From positions 737,501-801,500 of the forward strand of contig WPIO01000149.1 in the NCBI GenBank assembly GCA_009760855.2: a stretch of 64,000 bases of DNA. The letters are read 5' to 3'. Below the pieces are notes generated by a model. That model searched no databases. It was not told the DNA's origin and saw only the letters and a list, made by a program, of their open reading frames with translations. The translations under genes were made by a program, and so were the position numbers. Below, in pieces: positions 50,641-60,839 of the stretch. The number at the start of each line of letters is the position of its first letter. The first letter of the stretch is position 1. This DNA comes from Cristatella mucedo. Its lineage: Eukaryota; Bryozoa; Phylactolaemata; Cristatellidae.

Positions 50641-51947
50641 TTAACAAAAAAAAAGCACACTGGAGCCGCCGCCGTGGAAACCGGGAGCTGAGACCCCGCT
50701 CGTTTGGTGGGAGTCATGAGCTGAGTACCAGCTCGTGTGCTATTCCTAGCATCGTCTTAAACCGCTTATCGCGTTCTCACTCAAGCGTTGCTCTGAATCT
50801 CTTTAACTTAGTGGCCAGCAGGCCTACTATAACTCCAGCGACCCAACTTAACGCTTGTCTTTGGAATTCTCGCTCAATGTGCAATAAACCCCTATTAATA
50901 AGCGACCTTATTTTTGTAAAAGGCCTCGACCTGCTTGTCTTAACCGAAACTTGGCTAAAATCATAAACTGTCCGACGATTAACGACACAACCCCCGAAAT
51001 GGCTTCTCCTTCTTTCACACCCCTTGATCGATCGAAACTGGTGGTGGAGCTGCTATTATTACATGCTCAACCTTCTATTTCGAGCAGTTTGCAATCCCCT
51101 CAAAGCAGTCTTTCGAATATATTTTTTTGAGTTCACCCGGCATCAAGCTACCAGTGGTGGCAGCAGTCTGTCGTCCATCAACTATCAACTCCTCCTTGAT
51201 CTCGGATTTCTCTGATCTGATTTCTATTCAGTGTGCGAGAAAATTTATCCTTCCTTGTATTGGATGATTTCAACATTCCTTTTGAAAACTTCCTGATGAC
51301 GCCTTCACAACCGAATTTGGTGCATTAAGTGACTCATTGTCTCTTGTGGCTCATGGGCATGGCACTACTCACATCAAGGATAACACACTCGACCAAATTT
51401 TTTCCTACAACTGTACGTTATCCTCACCAATTATTACCGAATTCTGCTTACCTGACCAGATGCATATCGCATTCAGTCTGCAACGGGTGCCCTCCTTCTT
51501 ATCTAATATCACATGTGAATCGCGAAACCTCAAGACCTTTGATATCGATGCTGTCCCTGCGAGAATATCTCCTTCGCCTCTGCTGCTCAATCCCCCTTCT
51601 GACCTGTTATCATTGGTATATTGCTACAGCAGGATGCTATCTGACATGCTCGACGAGTTTGCACTTCTGATTAAGCTGATTGCCTATGTTTTACCGCAGA
51701 CATTAAACTAGCTAGGTTTACTAAGTGAAAGCTTGAAAAAGCACACTAAAGATCAGTACTTACTGTCTATCGACAGGCATACAAGGATTAAAATAAATCG
51801 CACCAATCAATCCTTGCAAATGCTAAGTCTAGCTTCTGTAAAAACATTGTTGATTCACAGATGTACAAAACACAATTTCTGATGTCTACGACCAACATCT
51901 CCTTAACCGTTACCAGATTAGCTCCTTACATAGTGATCCTAGTGATG

Positions 51948-51955
51948 ATTTAACT
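51948..51955 (+). repeat. 8-bp target duplication of the hAT element (left)
   Basis: atttaact here and atcaagcc at 52140-52147. The uninterrupted LINE (41732-41739) has atctagcc, from which each differs by only a few substitutions. Confidence 0.7.
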
Positions 51956-52139
51956 TAGTGGTTCTCAATCTTCTTAATGCCACGACCCTTTAATGCAGTT
52001 CCTTATGTTGTGGCGACCCCAACCATAAAATTATTGTGTGCAAAATGCGGAAATGCGTGCTTTCCGATGGTCTTAGCGACCCCTGGAAAGGGTCGTTCGA
52101 CCCCCAAAGGTGTCGCGACCCACCGGTTGAGAACCGTTG
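51956..52139 (+). mobile_element. SPIN-like non-autonomous hAT element (184 bp)
   Basis: The terminal inverted repeats are AGTGGTTCTCAA and TTGAGAACCGTTG. Inside are subterminal GCGACCC/GGGTCG blocks and the words ccgatggtcttag and gggtcgttcgacccccaaag. From memory these match the SPIN hAT family known from several vertebrates and some invertebrates, with an internal deletion. It has no coding capacity. It sits inside the LINE relic with an 8-bp target duplication, as expected of hAT transposition. Confidence 0.85.
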
Positions 52140-52317
52140 ATCAAGCCAATCGCTTTTCTAGCTTCTTAGTCAATAAAATGGAGAAGATCAGCGAGCCCAT
52201 CCCTAGGGTGGCAGCAACCCTCCTGAAATCCTGTCCCTCAATTCCATGCAGCACCTTAATGTCTATATTCAAGGAGGCCACTCACGACTTCATTCTCATG
52301 CTCATATATAATATAAT

Positions 52318-53189
52318 GATAACAATAATAATACTACATTTATATAGCACCCTCAGAGAGCTGAATCTCTTTCTAGACACTCTACAGATGCTACATATAA
52401 AGCATTACCAAATGTTTGGTGGTAACATACACAAGCAGCAGGCATAGTGTGATTAGGTACATACACACGAAGGACGAATCACAAAGACCCACCGAATGCT
52501 GTAGTGAAAAGGTGCGTTTTAATGTCGTGTCAGAGGACGTTGTGACGTGCGTCGATAGTGATTTCCAGGCTTTGGAAGCATAGGAACAAAAGGCACGGTC
52601 TCCAACGGTTTTGAGGTTCGTGCGAGATATCGCTAAACGATTCGAGTCAGAACAGTGGTTGTACGACACTTTGCCAGGCGGGAACAAATTTCTGATAGGT
52701 TGGAGCAAAAGAATGAAGGGACATGAAAGTGAGTGAAAAAACCTTGAAGTCGATGAGTTGCTGACTGTGAGCCTGTGCAGGTTGGTGAGAAGTGGTGTGA
52801 TGTGGCAGTTGCGCTGCTCACGACAGACAAGCCTAGCTACAGAGTTTTGCACCAGCTGGAAGCGCCTGATTGCACAAGCCAGTAGACTAGCAAGCAATGA
52901 GCTAAAGAAGTCAAGACGGGATGTCATGAATGCATTGACCAATTTAGATGTGGTATCCCTGTCTAAACGAGCCCAAATTGTAGCCATGTTATGTAGCTGA
53001 AAGTAGGCAGACTTGATTGTGGAGCTGATGTGGTCGTCTAAGGAGAGGTCACTTTGGAACATGACACCTAGATTTCGTGTGGATTTAACGGGAAAAATGC
53101 TGGCGGAACCGATTTTGAGCGTCTGGTTTTCCCATTTTTGAATAACACTTGGTTTTCCCATAACTAGTAAGTCGGTTTTATCATCATTC
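52318..53189 (-). mobile_element. L2-type LINE relic, 5'-truncated
   Basis: In reverse it reads NDDKTDLLVMGKPSVIQKWE, RNLGVMFQSDLSLDDHISST and LVQNSVARLVCREQRNCHIT before frameshifts, then the family 3' UTR and tail. It is older than the 20.1- and 40.8-kb copies. It lies head to tail against the preceding + strand relic. Confidence 0.9.
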
Positions 53190-53194
53190 AATGG

Positions 53195-53762
53195 GGAATG
53201 TCAAGAAAATACCTATACAATTTGTCTGACAATTGAATGCGTGTTTTGGGCACTTTTTGAAAGACAAATATGTTAGAACTGGGATAGGAAGTTCTGACGA
53301 TCGCATGAAAGAAAAAATTGTTATGTGAACTACATCTAAGTAAATTGGGAGCAATAAATCTACAAATAAAAGACTCACCGATCTCTGTATCCTATGTGAC
53401 CTTTATCCAAACTTATCAAACCTTGATAGATCGCAGTACACGCTTGAAGTTTGTTGAGGTGCATTTTATGACTTTTATGCAGCTTCATTTTCAGGGTCTG
53501 TCGGTGCCTTGTAAATTTCATAACTCGGCTAATAGTTTCCTTATTGGAGTGAAATTTGACATGCAAGTTTGACTCTGCTTGTGTCAAACTAGGCAAAACA
53601 ATTTTCTGGTTTAAGCTGAATAAATTTTGCTCTATATGTCCTTGATTACGGAAAATTAGGCTCCAGGACGTTTGATGACGCCTACAGCAAAATATATCCA
53701 ATCAATATCAGAACTCTTTCTTGCCTCGTTTGAAACAAGGAGAGCTGGACTCGCATTTCGAA
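53195..53762 (+). repeat. AT-rich dispersed repeat, copy 2
   Basis: It matches 4850-5185 in order: atatgttagaactgggat, 'ttctgacgatcgcatgaaag', accgatctct, aatttcataactcggctaat. It is longer to the right than copy 1. No coding sequence is visible. Confidence 0.7.
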
Positions 53763-53895
53763 TTTTATTGCTGTCATTGAGCATGTTACCACTAACCATT
53801 CGATCGTGCTTCCTATTCAGCAAATGTAAAGTGCCATGAAAGTCATCTGAGTTCTCCGGGCACTAATATATAAAATGTATTATTATTATTATTAC
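53763..53895 (+). mobile_element. LINE (L2-type) 3' tail fragment
   Basis: cattgagcatgttaccacta, cagcaaatgtaaagtgcc, 'ctgagttctccgggcact' and a TTATTA tail. A second shorter tail-like piece follows to about 53975. Confidence 0.8.
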
Positions 53896-54464
53896 CTCTA
53901 ACCTTGTTGATACTGAGCTTGCTACCTCTAAGCATTCAGTAATGCTTCATTTCTAGCATATGTAAAGTGTTCCCTTGGTTACTGCTCAGGAGGAATATGC
54001 CACTCCTCATAAGGGCATGTTTCCCTTAAACAGTAAGCAAGAGTGAACGACTAAGGCTAGTGCCAAGGCTTCCGTAAGAGATGAGAGTGATGGCTTAAAG
54101 GCATTGGCAAGATTATTCAGCAAGAAGTGTTGTAGAAGAAAGAATATAATAATAATAAACTCATCGTTATTAGTATGAAATCTTTTAAATTGCGCCCTTA
54201 GAGAACCGAGCCTCGATTCGGACGTTTTAAGATGGCCGAAAGAAAAGATGGCGTTCAAGATGGCCGCAAGAGAAGCGCCCGCTAAGAGTTAATAAAAGCT
54301 AGGTATCGGGGTTTGCGAAAGCACTCACGTCTCGTGTCCAGACAAGAAAGTTTCCGCGAGCTCACTGGTTAGTAGCACATCACCGGCCATCGGTTTAGAA
54401 TATAGGTACATCTGAAGTAGTGTGCACGTGCCTGTTTACACTAAGCCTGCCGCTTGCGGATGTT

Positions 54465-54570
54465 ATTAACAAACATTTAGTAATGCTTTCTTCGCAGCAT
54501 CTGTAAAATGTCTGGAGAGAGATTCAGCTCTCTGAGGTTGCTATACAAATGTACTATTAGTATTGCTATT
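54465..54570 (+). mobile_element. LINE (L2-type) 3' tail fragment
   Basis: aacatttagtaatgctttct, cagcatctgtaaaatgtctg, gagagattcagctctctgag and ttgctatacaaatg. Confidence 0.75.
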
Positions 54571-54574
54571 ATAA

Positions 54575-54800
54575 CAGGCGTAATAACATCGGGTTAGTAA
54601 TATAGGTATAACTGAAGTAATAACAGGCGTAATAACATCGGGTTAGTAATATATGTATAACTGAAGTAAGAACTGGAGTAATAACATCGGATTAGTAATA
54701 TAGGTATCACTGAAGTAATAACTGGCGTAATAACATCGGATTAGTTATATAGGTATAAGTGAATTAGTAACTAGCGTAATAGAATCGGGTTAGTATTGTG
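54575..54800. repeat. 49-bp tandem repeat, about 4.5 copies
   Basis: Unit ataacaggcgtaataacatc...ggttagtaatataggtat...gaagta, repeated at 49-base steps with a few substitutions. A single related half-unit (ggtttagaatataggtacat, ctgaagta) lies at 54390-54416, beyond the intervening LINE tail. Confidence 0.9.
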
Positions 54801-54999
54801 CACTGAATCGTGCACTGGTATGCATGAAAAGCGCACAGGAACGAAAAAGACAGGTGGGCACCATGGAGCGCCATGTATACCGCTGTAAGTATACCGCTCC
54901 TGCCCTTGGTAATGACAGGCGCAGTTTCTGAATATGCGAACACACAAAAGACATCTCTCTCTTTCAAACGGCTGCGGGGAAACAGGTGGGGGTTTGCAG

Positions 55000-55150
55000 C
55001 TTTCTTACGATGGTCATCAAATCAGGAGATGACGTGACGTCAAAGGTGGTAGTGAGTTCCAGGCTTTGGCCGTGCAGTAACGGAAAACGCAACGGGCGTA
55101 CCGAGGTAGTGACGTAGTCTCAGAGTGACGTTGTTGTCCGATAGCTCTGC
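55000..55150 (-). mobile_element. LINE crumb (RT C-terminus)
   Basis: gtagtgagttccaggctttg and gtaacggaaaacgcaacg correspond to the reverse of the AWNSLP region. It is strongly degraded. Confidence 0.35.
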
Positions 55151-55171
55151 TTACTAATGCAGTTTCGTCAC

Positions 55172-55275
55172 AGGGCGTTTAGATACTCGCCTCTAACGAC
55201 CAACGTCTTGGGCTCGAGTCCTGCGACAAATGTAAGAAGCCTGGATAGAGATTGCATTCTCCAAGGATGAGGAAT
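55172..55275 (+). mobile_element. SINE B copy, diverged
   Basis: gtttagatactcgcctctaa head, TTGGGCTCGAGTCC (B box), gcctggatagagattgcatt body and gaggaattataattgaa end. Confidence 0.65.
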
Positions 55276-55747
55276 TATAATTGAATACAAATGAATTGAA
55301 TTCATTTTATTCATTTTACAGGGATGGCCGAGTCTGTGCTTTCGTAAATGCAAATCCTTGGATATCCTCTCGGTTGCGATAGCATCGTCTATGTGTCCAT
55401 AAACTCGTCGTCGCACTAAACGTCGTCGCACTAAACTCAACAACGAAATGAGGAAGCGAAAAGGAAAGACGGGAAGAATAAAAAACAGAGGAAGGAAGGG
55501 AGGAAGAAAGATCCCTCAGCTGCTGTCCCCGTGTAATCATAATCGGTACACAGATGACACGATTGTTTCTTTCGCAAGCAGATCGCAAACCGACGTCAGT
55601 CTCAGACGGCGACGACGGGTCTGCTAAACAAATGCGATCCTTCTCAGAATCACCCCAACGTTGCCGAATGATCTATCCTACAAGAAAGAGCGAGTCGCCG
55701 CCTGGGTCAGTTGATGGTTTTAACCGAAAGGTCGCACGAGCTCTTAA

Positions 55748-55885
55748 CAACAATAATGCGTTTGTTATAGCGCCCTCAGAGAGCTCAATATCTCTCTAGG
55801 CACTTCAAATTTGCTGCAAGGGAAACACGATCGAATGGTTAGTTTTAGCATGTTCAATGATAACAAGCATAGCGTAGGTACAGAC
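55748..55885 (-). mobile_element. LINE (L2-type) 3' tail fragment
   Basis: gttatagcgccctcagagag, ctcaatatctctctaggcac, ttgctgcaagggaaacacga and tcgaatggttag, on the minus strand. Confidence 0.82.
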
Positions 55886-56490
55886 TCTTGACCCCTTGAG
55901 CCCTATACCCCTGAACACCAGCTAGCCAAAGCGGCAATTGACGCTCTAATGGTGGTGAATGGCTTTACTGAGCGAACAACTGCATTTGCCGATGAGTTTA
56001 GTGGTCATATGTCACGCAGCAGCGGCAGCTTTTGTAGCATGCCGCGAAAACTAGACACGCCGGCTACTCAGACTATGCCAACCATTTTCAAAGCCCCAGA
56101 CGGGCTGACACTTCAACGTACTAGGGCAGGCACTACAACGAGTGCAATCTTCCTAGCACATTCGCACCACACTGAAATCCGTGCAGTGTTGAGGTGCATA
56201 AGAGACTTTTGCATCAAAAGCCAGGAACTCGTCACCGGGCTGACATCGCGTGACTTGACAGCTAAAGTGAAACTAGAAACCGCTCGCTGTTCAAAGCAAA
56301 TGTCCCTACGTATGAATCAGCCTCGGTGTGCTAATAATTCCTTCCACCTTTTGGTGTTTTCTGCACTCCCAACCGGGGGGGGGGCTGAGAGGAGGAGGCG
56401 GGCGGGAAGTGGGAGGTAGCGAAGAGGCAACGAATGGCTAACTCAGCGAGCGACCGTTGAAAGGTCGCTTTCTCAGCTTTTTCTCGCTTT
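55886..56490. other. Unassigned stretch with one open frame
   Basis: A 156-residue + strand frame (55949-56419) starts MVVNGFTERTTAFADEFSGH. Its composition is ordinary and non-repetitive, but I recognise no family, and no splice signals single out an exon. It could be part of an unknown transposable element, given its neighbours. Confidence 0.2.
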
Positions 56491-56495
56491 TTCAG

Positions 56496-57062
56496 GAGCA
56501 TGGTTAGTGGTAGCATGCTCAATAAACAACAGGAATAACGTGGTTAGGGGTGACGTGCACAGGCTCAGCATGCAAGTATGGTTAGTGGCAGCATGCATAG
56601 TGTCAGCACGCATAAGCACATAAAAGATTGAATCACAGGGACCCACTAAATGCTGTCACAAATAGAATTTCTTGTGAAATGGGACAAGACAGGAGATGTC
56701 GTGACGCAAGTCGGGAGTGAGTTCCAGGCTTTGGGAGCATATGAACTAAAATCACGATCTCCAAAACATTTGTGATTTATACGAGGTATGGGTAAACAGT
56801 TAGATTCCGAAAAGTGGGCGGTACGATGCTTAGCCTGGTCGGGGAGTAGATCTGAAAGGTAGGCTGGAGCCAAAGAATGAAGGGACCTAAAAGTGAGTGA
56901 CAAAACCTTGAAGTCGATGGTTGCTTGACTGGGTGCCAGTGCAGATCGACGAGAAGTGGTATGATATGGTAACTGCGATGCCCACGACAGACAAGCCTAT
57001 CCACAGCAGTTTTGCACCAGCTGTAAGAGCCTGAGTGCACAGGCTGGTAGACCAGCAAGCAT
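56496..57062 (-). mobile_element. L2-type LINE relic, 5'-truncated
   Basis: In reverse it keeps TFRSLHSLAPAYLSDLLPDQ, SYAPKAWNSLPTCVTTSPV and YHIIPLLVDLHWHPVK, with frameshifts, then the 3' UTR words (gtcagcacgcataagcac). Its 3' end lacks the hairpin and tail. Confidence 0.87.
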
Positions 57063-57064
57063 AA

Positions 57065-57155
57065 TGAGATTGGCGGATGTACTTCCTATTCAGCCTAAGT
57101 GACGTGCCTAGAGAGATTTAACACTTTGAAGGCACCATAAAAAGGCTTTATTGCA
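57065..57155 (+). mobile_element. LINE (L2-type) 3' tail fragment
   Basis: acttcctattcagcctaagt, gacgtgcctagagagattta and aggcaccataaaaaggct. It is degraded. Confidence 0.55.
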
Positions 57156-57159
57156 GTCG

Positions 57160-57640
57160 CTATTTTTACTGCGCTTGGGGAAACGCTCTGTGGCCACCGC
57201 TGGCATATTACGTTGACCACGATGCATAGCGTTCAGCCAGGGAGGTGCGGCTTGCTGTCGCATTGAAGTTCGCCGGGCGGGCGACGGCTGCTTCTGCTCC
57301 GACGATGCTTGCCTCGCCAACTAAAAGAGAAAAAAATAGCCTAACTGGGCGTCGCAGCTGGAAGCCCGACGGTGCGCGCGAGGTCCACGGAGCCGGCGAG
57401 CGGCGGCGGCAGCAGCTCGAGTGCTTCTCAAGATCGAGCGACCGTTGCTACGCTGCGACCGCAGCGCTCTCGAGACTGGCAGCGCCGAGGCGGCGACGGC
57501 TCGGCGACGGAGAGCGAGGCGAAGAACGCCAGCCGAAACCGCAGCGGGGTCGAATGAAGAGTCGCTGCAGCAGCCAACCGGAAAGGCAAGAACGAACTTT
57601 CGAAAGGTTGGAAGTGCCGCGCTGGTTTGGCCGGGCTATT
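57160..57640. other. GC-rich stretch without recognised gene
   Basis: CpG-rich sequence with overlapping low-value frames on both strands (57245-57670). I see no domain. Confidence 0.4.
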
Positions 57641-57645
57641 ACGGA

Positions 57646-57820
57646 GCATCTCTCGTGGCTCACTAGGTAAGGCAGTTGCTTTTCACGACCTCCGCCCCGA
57701 GGTCGTGGGCTCGAATCCTGCAGTGGTCGATCCAATATTACTACTGCAAGCGGTAGTGATAGCCATAAAGACTCTTCTGTCGCTATACAAAAGGAGGCTG
57801 CTAAATCAGCTAGTATTTAA
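57646..57820 (+). mobile_element. SINE A, full-length copy
   Basis: gtggctcactaggtaaggca (A box), the palindrome cacgacctc/gaggtcgtg, GGGCTCGAATCC (B box), 'agactcttctgtcgctat' and aggctgctaaatcagctagt end. Confidence 0.9.
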
Positions 57821-57834
57821 AAATAATGTTTGTG

Positions 57835-57965
57835 ATGGTGCTCGCCCCGTCAAGGTCAAGGTGGATGTATTTGAGGGCCGATTTTTGTGGGGTCAAGCTC
57901 CGTGGCATATGTGCAGTGCCTGAATAGAGATTAAGTTCTCTGAGAGCGCTATACAAATGAATTGT
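57835..57965 (+). mobile_element. SINE B copy
   Basis: gatggtgctcgccccgtcaa, gtgcctgaatagagattaag, ttctctgagagcgctataca and aatgaatt. The B box is degraded. It follows a SINE A in the same orientation. Confidence 0.8.
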
Positions 57966-58425
57966 TAAATTTTTATTTTCTAATAGGTCGGCGCGGTCGG
58001 ACTAGCCACTCGGCAGCCAGCTTGAAAAGGCAAGCGGCGGCGGCGGCGGACGAGAAGCACTCGGCGCTGGAATGCGGTTTTCCGAGGTCCCGGCACCCGC
58101 CCCCTCCCCCCAGAAAAACTACTTTTTTCGCGAGCTCTCTGCCTTCAGCCCACAGCGAGTCCACCTGCAAGCTTTCGTGACATTCCGTCAGCACGCGGGT
58201 GTGCCAGCCAGCAGACCGCGGCTGAGCGTTTCGTCGAGGACCGTGGGCGGCGTGCACGGCTTCGGCTGCGGCAAAGAGGCCTGCAGGTGCTATGGCCGCA
58301 TGTGGGCGGTAACTTCCGACTCGGACCTTGAACTGCACGGCTGAGCAAAGCAGCATGTAGAGAAATCCTAATACTGCTTATTAGTGAAGTTTTCTACTCA
58401 CAAAAATCGTTAAAAAATGAAAATA

Positions 58426-58562
58426 CTAGCTTAGTTTATCAATCTCATTTATTAAGCAGCAGGAGAGCCTTAGCGGCAATCACTGCCGATTGCAGTGGGC
58501 ACTAAAGGATCGTCTCACTGCAGTACTTGAACCCACGACCCCCGGGTCGTGAAGAGTGAGTA
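58426..58562 (-). mobile_element. SINE A copy, diverged
   Basis: ctagcttagtttatcaatct end, agcaggagagccttagcgg, 'aaggatcgtctcactgcagt', ACTTGAACCCACGACCC. Confidence 0.78.
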
Positions 58563-58661
58563 CCGCTTTCCGAGGTCTGGTCCTATCCGATTGGGCGGCC
58601 GTGAGAGGTAGAATTTGAGCGGCAGGTAGCTAGCCACTGCACCGCACCCGTCCCGAGCGTA

Positions 58662-58728
58662 TGTAATAATTATTATTATTCACCTGATAAAACGCCCTCA
58701 CAGAACTCGATCTTTTGCTGCAAGGGAG
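58662..58728 (-). mobile_element. LINE (L2-type) 3' tail fragment
   Basis: aataattattattattcacc, tgataaaacgccctcacaga, actcgatcttttgctgcaag. Confidence 0.7.
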
Positions 58729-58729
58729 T

Positions 58730-59320
58730 AGTCGCAGAGTACGTCGGGAGTCCTGATTAGGAGGTGCAAGCCGAAACAGAGACTGCGCTGCTTTCTCGGA
58801 GACGACGCTGTTTCAGTGGCTAATGCAAACAGGAAGGACGGAAGTGAGCGAGCGAAAGCAGCTCACAGGAGAGCCGAAAGCGCCCGGAAGCGAGACTCTT
58901 AATCTCACGCGAGTGCGCACGCGCAGCGGCGTCCAAAAGTGAGCTAGCGCTCGGAGCCGTCGTAGCGTGCTGCCGAGCCGTCCAGCAGCACGTGTTCTGC
59001 GCTCTTCCACTGCAGCTCGTCCAACAGTTTTCTTCCGCGACGGACCGATCGAAACACGCGGCCGGCCTCTCTGGCGTGCGATGCCTCGCGTGACCTTTCC
59101 GTCCCTTTCTTCGCGACGCGAGCTGCTCGACGAAAGGTTTCGCACTCGTCGTGCGTCTTTGGAGGACAATGAGCGGCGGCGTCCCCATTTGTAGTGCTGG
59201 GGACGCTGAGAGACGTCGAGATGCCGAGGAGCGCAGGGTGGTTCGAGTTTCGACGAGGCCGGATAGGTCAAGGCCGGTGCAAGCGGGTGTAGCCGCATGT
59301 AAGCCCGACGGCATGGATCT
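58730..59320. other. CpG-rich stretch without recognised gene
   Basis: Open frames on both strands here (58813-59314) share no recognised motif and look compositional. Confidence 0.4.
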
Positions 59321-59480
59321 TAAAATTGACTCCGTGCTTGCTAGGGAGCCAGCGAAGCTCAGACAGAAGCGGTGTGATGTTGCAGCTACGCCGTTGATGG
59401 AAGAGCAGACGAGCCGGTGAGTTTCGCACCATTTGCAGACGATTAAAGAGCATCAGTCGGCAGTCATGAATAAAGAGAAT
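59320..59480 (-). mobile_element. LINE relic, RT C-terminal region (second subfamily)
   Basis: In reverse: RLQMVRNSPARLLFHQRRSC, NITPLLSELRWLPSKHGVNF, parallel to LQLVQNSAARLVC...ITPLLADLHWLPVKQRIDF of the main LINE but clearly another subfamily. A related relic is at 19.1-19.5 kb. Confidence 0.75.
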
Positions 59481-59579
59481 CGCTGTAATCTAGGCACCAA
59501 ATAAGACTGCAGTGCTTCAGAATCGATGTTGCATGCTGCTTGGTCACTGTATCATTTTCCAAAGGCGACATTTCGCGAC

Positions 59580-59725
59580 GTGCTTTTCACGACCTCGGTA
59601 CCGAGGTCATGGGTTCGAATCCTGCGATGGGTGATTCTTTACTGCCGCTGCAAGCGGTGGTGATAGCCTTTAAGGCTCTTCTGTCGCTAAACAAAAAGAA
59701 GCGGTTAAATCAGCCAGTATTACTG
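59580..59725 (+). mobile_element. SINE A copy, 5'-truncated
   Basis: gcttttcacgacctcggtac, cgaggtcatgggttcgaatc (B box), ggctcttctgtcgctaaaca and gcggttaaatcagccagtat. Confidence 0.88.
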
Positions 59726-59729
59726 GCAA

Positions 59730-60605
59730 GTCTTGCCCAACTGCATGAAATCCCAGCTCCACCCTTGTATTGAGGTCCCAAGATTGACTAAGCCACTCCA
59801 TTAGCATAATGGCGTAAACCAAATTCAACTGATGCGTTGTGGAAAAAATATTGAACACGCTCAGCCTTGTGCTTACAGTTATTTCGTGATGCAAAAAGAA
59901 GCATATATAGTGGAAATAGTAATCCGATCAACGTGAAATTTGAAATACAAGCTTCTAGGTATGTGCTTTAAATTTTTTTAAATATAAACCGAGTAAAACG
60001 ATCTTTTTTCCACACCAACATGCATTTACAGCTTCAGTTGTCTTCTCTGAGTGTTTTTTCATCAGTGGTACTGTGTGCCGCATCAATTCTTACAGCTTGG
60101 CCAAAACCCCACTGATCGACGTGGAAATTGGATCACGGGTTGAGCTCACCTTCCTCTCAAAGTAACTTGCATATATTCACATCATGGGTCAGTAAGTGGA
60201 GCTGCGCGTCACGAATGTTCCTGAACTTGAGCTTGGTGACACTTACATAAAGTTAGCATGTCAAATAGTTTTGTTTTTTCCTTATAATTTCACGTTTTGG
60301 AGATAAGTGTCCTCTATCTTTTGAGGAGTTTGATATATTTTTTACAGTGGCTAGTATTAAATCTGTCAATTTGATATCAGCCATTTTAGTTGAGGTCCAG
60401 TGAAAAATTGACCTTGAATTGTACAGGTCATCAGAAGTTCAAAACAACAGCTAAGGTTAATATAAAAAACAGCTTGTGTTACCCTTACTGTTTGTGCCAA
60501 TTGGCATGCCGAACGTTTTATTAGTATTTGAGAAATATCATTGAATGTGTTGTGAGGGAGATAAATCCCATAGGGGTTAGGGGCATAACTCTCCAACCCA
60601 GGGCT
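59730..60605. other. AT-rich stretch, unassigned
   Basis: Abruptly AT-rich after the SINE. Phrases like 'ccgatcaacgtgaaatttga' recall the dispersed AT-rich repeats at 4.9 and 53.3 kb. It may be part of the hAT element to its right or a separate repeat. No intact ORF is seen. Confidence 0.4.
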
Positions 60606-60607
60606 GT

Positions 60608-60665
60608 TTCCTTTAAGGCTCTTCTGCGGCTATACAAAAAGAGGCTGTTAAATCAGCTAGTATTT
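60608..60665 (+). mobile_element. SINE A, 3' end only
   Basis: ctttaaggctcttctgcggc, tatacaaaaagaggctgtta, aatcagctagtatt. It is truncated just upstream of the transposase relic. Confidence 0.85.
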
Positions 60666-60839
60666 CCTTTTTAGCCTGACGCTTCTCAGGCGTGCTCCAC
60701 CTAGTATGGGAACCGCCCGCCACAAAGCTTGTAGTACATGGACAGAAGCTGAACAGAGGGTATTTAATGGTACTGGAATTTAGTCAGTAGTTGGAATTCA
60801 AATCCAATCGGAAAAAACGTTGGTAAGATATTTTCAAAA

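Larger units (their letters stand above)
50780..52312 (+). mobile_element. L2-type LINE relic with nested hAT element
   Basis: It extends further 5' than the 40.8-kb copy: the start of the endonuclease is visible as a frame reading ACLWNSRSMCNKPLLISDLI and LDLLVLTETWLKS. It then follows the same order (LSLVAHGHGTTHIKDNTLDQ, SPIITEFCLPDQMHIAF) with many stops and frameshifts. It is interrupted at 51956-52139 by a hAT element, resumes with 'gccaatcgcttttctagc', and ends where a reverse LINE begins. Confidence 0.88.
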
